Assembly (NCBI RefSeq): GCF_014837165.1
Contig: NZ_JACSPM010000001.1
Coordinates: forward strand, 950,304-1,014,303
Reading direction: 5' to 3'
Length of the DNA: 64,000 nt
Origin: Microbacterium gallinarum
GTDB taxonomy: Bacteria; Actinomycetota; Actinomycetes; Actinomycetales; Microbacteriaceae
The first letter of the stretch is position 1. Every line of letters starts with the position of its first letter. This document shows, one piece after another, positions 61,260-64,000 of this stretch. The translations under genes were made by a program, and so were the position numbers. Under the pieces are notes generated by a model. The model saw only the letters and a program-made list of their open reading frames with translations. It was not told where the DNA came from and did not search any database.

Positions 61260-62519
61260 ATGTCCGTGAACTCCCCCGCCCGGCGCACGCCCGCGTCGCC
61301 CGGCGAGCTGCGCAACGACGTCTGGCTCGCGGTCGGCCTGCTGCTCGGCGCCGTGCTCAGCGCCGCCCTCGGCTCGGTCGCCGGCGTCTACGGCGAAGAG
61401 ACCCGGCAGGGCATGCAGTGGGCGCTCCTGTATGCCTTCGGCCTCACCGCTCCCCTGGCGCTGCGGCGCCGATACCCCGGGATCGTCGCGGTCGTGATCG
61501 CCGCGGTGTTCTTCGTCGGGGTGACGATGCGCATCCCCGAGCTCTACGTCGGCAACATCGCGGTGTTCATCGCGATGTACACCGTAGGCGCGTGGGTCGA
61601 CGACCGTCGCCGCGCCATGATCATCCGCGTCGCGATCATCGTCGGGATGTTCCTGTGGCTGCTGGTCACGACGTTCCAATCCGCGACCGCGCCGACCGAC
61701 GAGGGCCTCTCTCGCGAGGGGCTCTTCTCGCCGTTCGTCGCGTTCATGCTGATCCAGTTCCTCGTCAACGCCGCGTTTTTCGGCGGGGCGTACTACATGG
61801 GCGATCGCGCCTATGCATCGGCACTCGAGCGGGCCGCCCTCGAGGAGCGCACCCGCGAACTCGAGAACGAGCGCGAGGTGACCGCCGCCCAGGCGGTGGC
61901 GCTCGACCGCGTGCGCATCGCCCGCGAACTGCACGACGTCGTCGCGCACCACGTCTCGGCGATGGGCGTGCAGGCGGGTGCCGCCCGCGCCGTGATGGAC
62001 CGCGATCCCGATGCCGCCCGTGCCGCGCTGTCGGGGGTCGAGGCATCCGCTCGCTCTGCGCTCGACGACCTGCGCCACCTGCTCGAGACGCTGCGCACGC
62101 CCGACGGAGAGCCGCCGAACGCGTCGACCGTGCGGCTGGGCGGGCTCGCCGAGCTGGTCGCGCACGCGAACGCGAACGGCCTGCCCACGACCCTGACGGT
62201 CGTCGGTGACGAGACACCCGTGCCCGACCTCGTGCAGGTGAACATCTACCGCGTCGCGCAGGAGGCGCTCACGAACGCGCGCCGCCATGGCGGACCGGAT
62301 GCCGCGGCCGACGTGCGCCTCCGCTACGCCGGCGACGCGGTCGAGCTCGAGATCGTCAACACCGGGCGCGTCGCCGCGGCGCTGCGTCCGGGCCTCGGCA
62401 TCGTCGGCATGCGCGAGCGCGCGGGTGCGTCCGGCGGGACGCTCGAGGCGGCGCCGCGCGCGCGGGGCGGATTCCTCGTGCGGCTGAGCGTTCCGCTGGC
62501 CGAGCGGGTCATCGCGTGA
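61260..62519 (+). CDS. Sensor histidine kinase (NarL-type two-component system)
   Basis: A 419-residue kinase. Five or so N-terminal membrane helices (to about residue 175) form the sensor; a coiled linker leads to HisKA_3 (RIARELHDVVAHHVSAMGVQ with phospho-His) and a HATPase (RVAQEALTNARRHG, GLGIVGMRERAGA). Signal unknown. The ATG at 61260 is favoured by TACCGT (61248-61253) ending six bases upstream; a GTG at 61266 with GGAGGG is the alternative. GTGA overlap with its regulator. Confidence 0.93.
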   Translation: MSVNSPARRTPASPGELRNDVWLAVGLLLGAVLSAALGSVAGVYGEETRQGMQWALLYAFGLTAPLALRRRYPGIVAVVIAAVFFVGVTMRIPELYVGNIAVFIAMYTVGAWVDDRRRAMIIRVAIIVGMFLWLLVTTFQSATAPTDEGLSREGLFSPFVAFMLIQFLVNAAFFGGAYYMGDRAYASALERAALEERTRELENEREVTAAQAVALDRVRIARELHDVVAHHVSAMGVQAGAARAVMDRDPDAARAALSGVEASARSALDDLRHLLETLRTPDGEPPNASTVRLGGLAELVAHANANGLPTTLTVVGDETPVPDLVQVNIYRVAQEALTNARRHGGPDAAADVRLRYAGDAVELEIVNTGRVAAALRPGLGIVGMRERAGASGGTLEAAPRARGGFLVRLSVPLAERVIA

Positions 62520-63190
62520 CCGGCACGCCGATCCGGGCGCTCCTGGTCGACGATCACGCCGTGATGCGCGCCGGGTTCCGCATGATCCTCGAGGCGGCCG
62601 GCGACATCGCGGTCGTGGGCGAAGCCGCGACCGGAGTGGAGGGCGTGGCCGCGGCATCCGCTCTGCAACCCGACGTGGTGTGCATGGATGTGCAGATGCC
62701 CGACATGGACGGGCTCGAGGCGACACGGCGCATCGTCGCCGACCCGGAGATCGCCGCGGCGGTCGTGGTGGTGACGACGTTCGACCGCGACGACTACCTC
62801 TTCTCGGCGCTGTCGGCGGGGGCGAGCGGATTCCTGCTGAAGAACGCCGGTCCGGAGGAGCTCGTCGCGGCCGTGCGCATCGCGGCCGCCGGCGATGCGC
62901 TGCTCGCGCCCGAGGTCACGCGGCGGGTGATCGCGCGGTTCGCCGACGGCGAGGCGTCCGCTCCCTCGCCCACGAAGAGGGCGGTGCCCGCGGGTGTTCC
63001 CGAGCTCACGGAGCGCGAGGGCGAAGTGCTGCGCCTGGTGGCGCAGGCCCTGAGCAACGCCGAGATCGCCGAGCGGCTCTACATCGGCGAAGCGACCGTC
63101 AAGACGCACGTCTCGAACGTGCTGCAGAAGCTCGGCGCCCGCGACAGGGTCGCCGCCGTCGTCTACGCGCACCGCCACGGCCTGGTCTGA
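62516..63190 (+). CDS. NarL/LuxR-type response regulator
   Basis: A 224-residue response regulator. The receiver domain has RALLVDDHAVMRAGFRMIL, phospho-acceptor Asp in VVCMDVQMPDMDG, and Lys in FLLKNAG; the LuxR helix-turn-helix is LTEREGEVLRLVAQALSNAE and TVKTHVSNVLQKL. GTG start overlaps the kinase stop by 4 bp. Targets unknown. Confidence 0.95.
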   Translation: MTGTPIRALLVDDHAVMRAGFRMILEAAGDIAVVGEAATGVEGVAAASALQPDVVCMDVQMPDMDGLEATRRIVADPEIAAAVVVVTTFDRDDYLFSALSAGASGFLLKNAGPEELVAAVRIAAAGDALLAPEVTRRVIARFADGEASAPSPTKRAVPAGVPELTEREGEVLRLVAQALSNAEIAERLYIGEATVKTHVSNVLQKLGARDRVAAVVYAHRHGLV

Positions 63191-63205
63191 CCCCCCACCT
63201 AAGAG

Positions 63206-63243
63206 CGGAACGCCCCGAGCCCGTGAGGGGCCGGGGCGTTCCG
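63206..63243. terminator. Intrinsic terminator after the two-component operon
   Basis: CGGAACGCCCCG (63206-63217) pairs perfectly with CGGGGCGTTCCG (63232-63243) around a 14-nt loop, between two convergent genes. Confidence 0.85.
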
Positions 63244-63253
63244 AGAGACGGGG

Positions 63254-63823
63254 TCAGGCCGCGACCGGAACCGATGCGTAGCGGTCGACGAGCGCGCCGA
63301 AGGCCTCGAGGTAGCCGACGAGGAACTCGGCCGTCTGCTCGTTGGTGACCTCGCCGCTGTCGGTGAACAGGCCGGGGGTCGACTGCACGTAGCCCTCGGG
63401 CTGGCCGAGCGTCGGGGCGTTGTAGTGGCTGAGGATCGCCTTGAGGTGCTGCTGCGCCGCAGCGGTGGCGATGCCGCCGCCCGAGGTGCCGATCACGGCG
63501 GTGGGCTTGCCGTTGAACGACCCCTGGCCCCACGGGCGGGCGGCCCAGTCGAGGGCGTTCTTCAGCACGCCGGGGATCGAGCGGCTGTACTCGGGCGTGA
63601 CGATGATGACGCCGTCGACATCGTCGATCGCATCCTTGAAGTCGCGAGCGACCTGCGGGTAGTCGGCGTCGAAGTCGGGCGAGTAGAAGGGGAGATCCTT
63701 GATCGGGATCTCGACCAGGGTCGTGCCCTCGGGGGCGAGGCGCTCGAGCGCCTTCGCGAGGCGACGGTTGATCGAGGTCGACGAGATGCTGCCGACGATG
63801 TAGCCGATGGTCCGCTCGGACAT
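63254..63823 (-). CDS. NADPH-dependent FMN reductase
   Basis: A 189-residue flavodoxin-like NAD(P)H:FMN oxidoreductase: TIGYIVGSISSTSINRRLAK (FMN phosphate loop), VDGVIIVTPEYSRSIPGVLKNALDW (diagnostic PEYxxSxPGxLKNAxDW) and PTAVIGTSGGGIATAAAQQHL. Probably a quinone, azo or flavin reductase. AAGGAG about eight bases before the ATG at 63823 fixes the start. A large palindrome lies upstream. Confidence 0.93.
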   Translation of the reverse strand: MSERTIGYIVGSISSTSINRRLAKALERLAPEGTTLVEIPIKDLPFYSPDFDADYPQVARDFKDAIDDVDGVIIVTPEYSRSIPGVLKNALDWAARPWGQGSFNGKPTAVIGTSGGGIATAAAQQHLKAILSHYNAPTLGQPEGYVQSTPGLFTDSGEVTNEQTAEFLVGYLEAFGALVDRYASVPVAA

Positions 63824-63852
63824 GGGTGTGCTCCTTCTGGAAAAACGAAAAG

Positions 63853-63880
63853 ACGTCCCGGTGGTGACCACCGTGGACGT
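63853..63880 (-). promoter_or_regulatory. Palindrome upstream of the FMN reductase gene
   Basis: A perfect CGGTGGT-G-ACCACCG palindrome (63859-63873) extended by ACGTCC (63853-63858) and GGACGT (63875-63880), offset by one base, 30-57 bases upstream of the start codon. It could be an operator or a leader hairpin. Nothing else is visible in 63881-64000. Confidence 0.5.
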
Positions 63881-64000
63881 TCCACAATCATGCAAGCGCA
63901 TGCACTCGAGATCTATTCCGACGCATGCAGACGTCGTCATCCTGGGGCTCCCCCGTGCGGCTGACCGCGCGGAATCCACCCTGAGGGGGAGGACGCGGGA

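Noticed and set aside
1..64000. tRNA, rRNA, riboswitch or insertion-sequence features.
   Set aside because: I looked for CCA-ended cloverleaf sequences, transposase motifs and terminal inverted repeats with target duplications, and saw none convincing. A covariance-model scan would be more sensitive.
63891..64000. Start of a further gene at the right edge.
   Set aside because: No start codon with coding character, ribosome site or -10 spacing is visible before the window ends.

Overview
The window is high-GC actinobacterial DNA, most likely from the Microbacteriaceae and probably Microbacterium. That rests on the GC-rich codon use, frequent GTG starts, a DUF222/HNH endonuclease, an F420 gene (cofD/fbiA), FAD-type coproporphyrinogen oxidase heme chemistry, ECF42/DGPF and DtxR/MntR regulators, and many promoters that appear to make leaderless mRNAs. 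About 73 protein genes fill it almost completely. No gap exceeds about 250 bases. I see no tRNA, rRNA, IS element, prophage, CRISPR array or replication origin. It reads as ordinary chromosome with several compact accessory operons.

Layout. 0.1-6 kb: DUF222/HNH gene, a hemD-cofD-TSUP operon, and a YtxH/holin/DUF3618 envelope trio. 6-15 kb: cgoX, a small base-excision repair pair, glyS, a solute-binding/VWA lipoprotein with a membrane partner, and an FMN alpha-hydroxyacid oxidase. 15-19.5 kb: a minus-strand block with GNAT, a frameshifted cyclase, a 51-codon ORF, menC/NSAR and a lipoprotein. 19.5-24.3 kb: MFS and POT transporters, an SRPBCC protein, purU. 24.3-32 kb: a tightly overlapping seven-gene minus-strand operon (MDR-type dehydrogenase, divergent PTPS homologue, GT4, methyltransferase, flippase-like membrane protein, RibD-like reductase, alkaline-phosphatase-superfamily membrane enzyme), facing a divergent CDP-alcohol phosphatidyltransferase pair. 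It looks like an uncharacterised pathway for an exported glycosylated or lipid-linked product.

32-37.6 kb: rifampin ADP-ribosyltransferase, a PCD-like/VOC fusion, a MerR regulator with a MerR-type promoter for a membrane protein, GNAT, and an ECF42 sigma factor with its DGPF partner. 37.7-40.8 kb: N-formylglutamate amidohydrolase, DUF1704 metallopeptidase and a glutathione-synthetase-like ATP-grasp enzyme. 40.9-45.9 kb: a beta-lactamase-fold protein lacking the catalytic Ser/Lys, an M13 peptidase, MATE, TrmH. 46-49.8 kb: a GAF-PP2C phosphatase, cellulose-synthase-like glycosyltransferase, STAS protein and HATPase kinase in one overlapping operon. This looks like a partner-switching circuit wired directly to a polysaccharide synthase.

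49.8-54.4 kb: mntH with twin palindromic operators followed by its DtxR/MntR-type regulator, SDR, HAD and YdeI proteins. 54.5-64 kb: pyrE, a secreted trypsin, peptidase S51, exonuclease III, a histidine phosphatase, nnrD, a HxlR/VOC pair, a NarL-type two-component system and an NADPH-dependent FMN reductase.

The most consistent regulatory signal is a TANNNT -10 hexamer ending exactly 6 or 7 bases before the start codon at more than twenty genes. I used it to choose several starts. All functions are inferred from reading the sequence. No database search was run.
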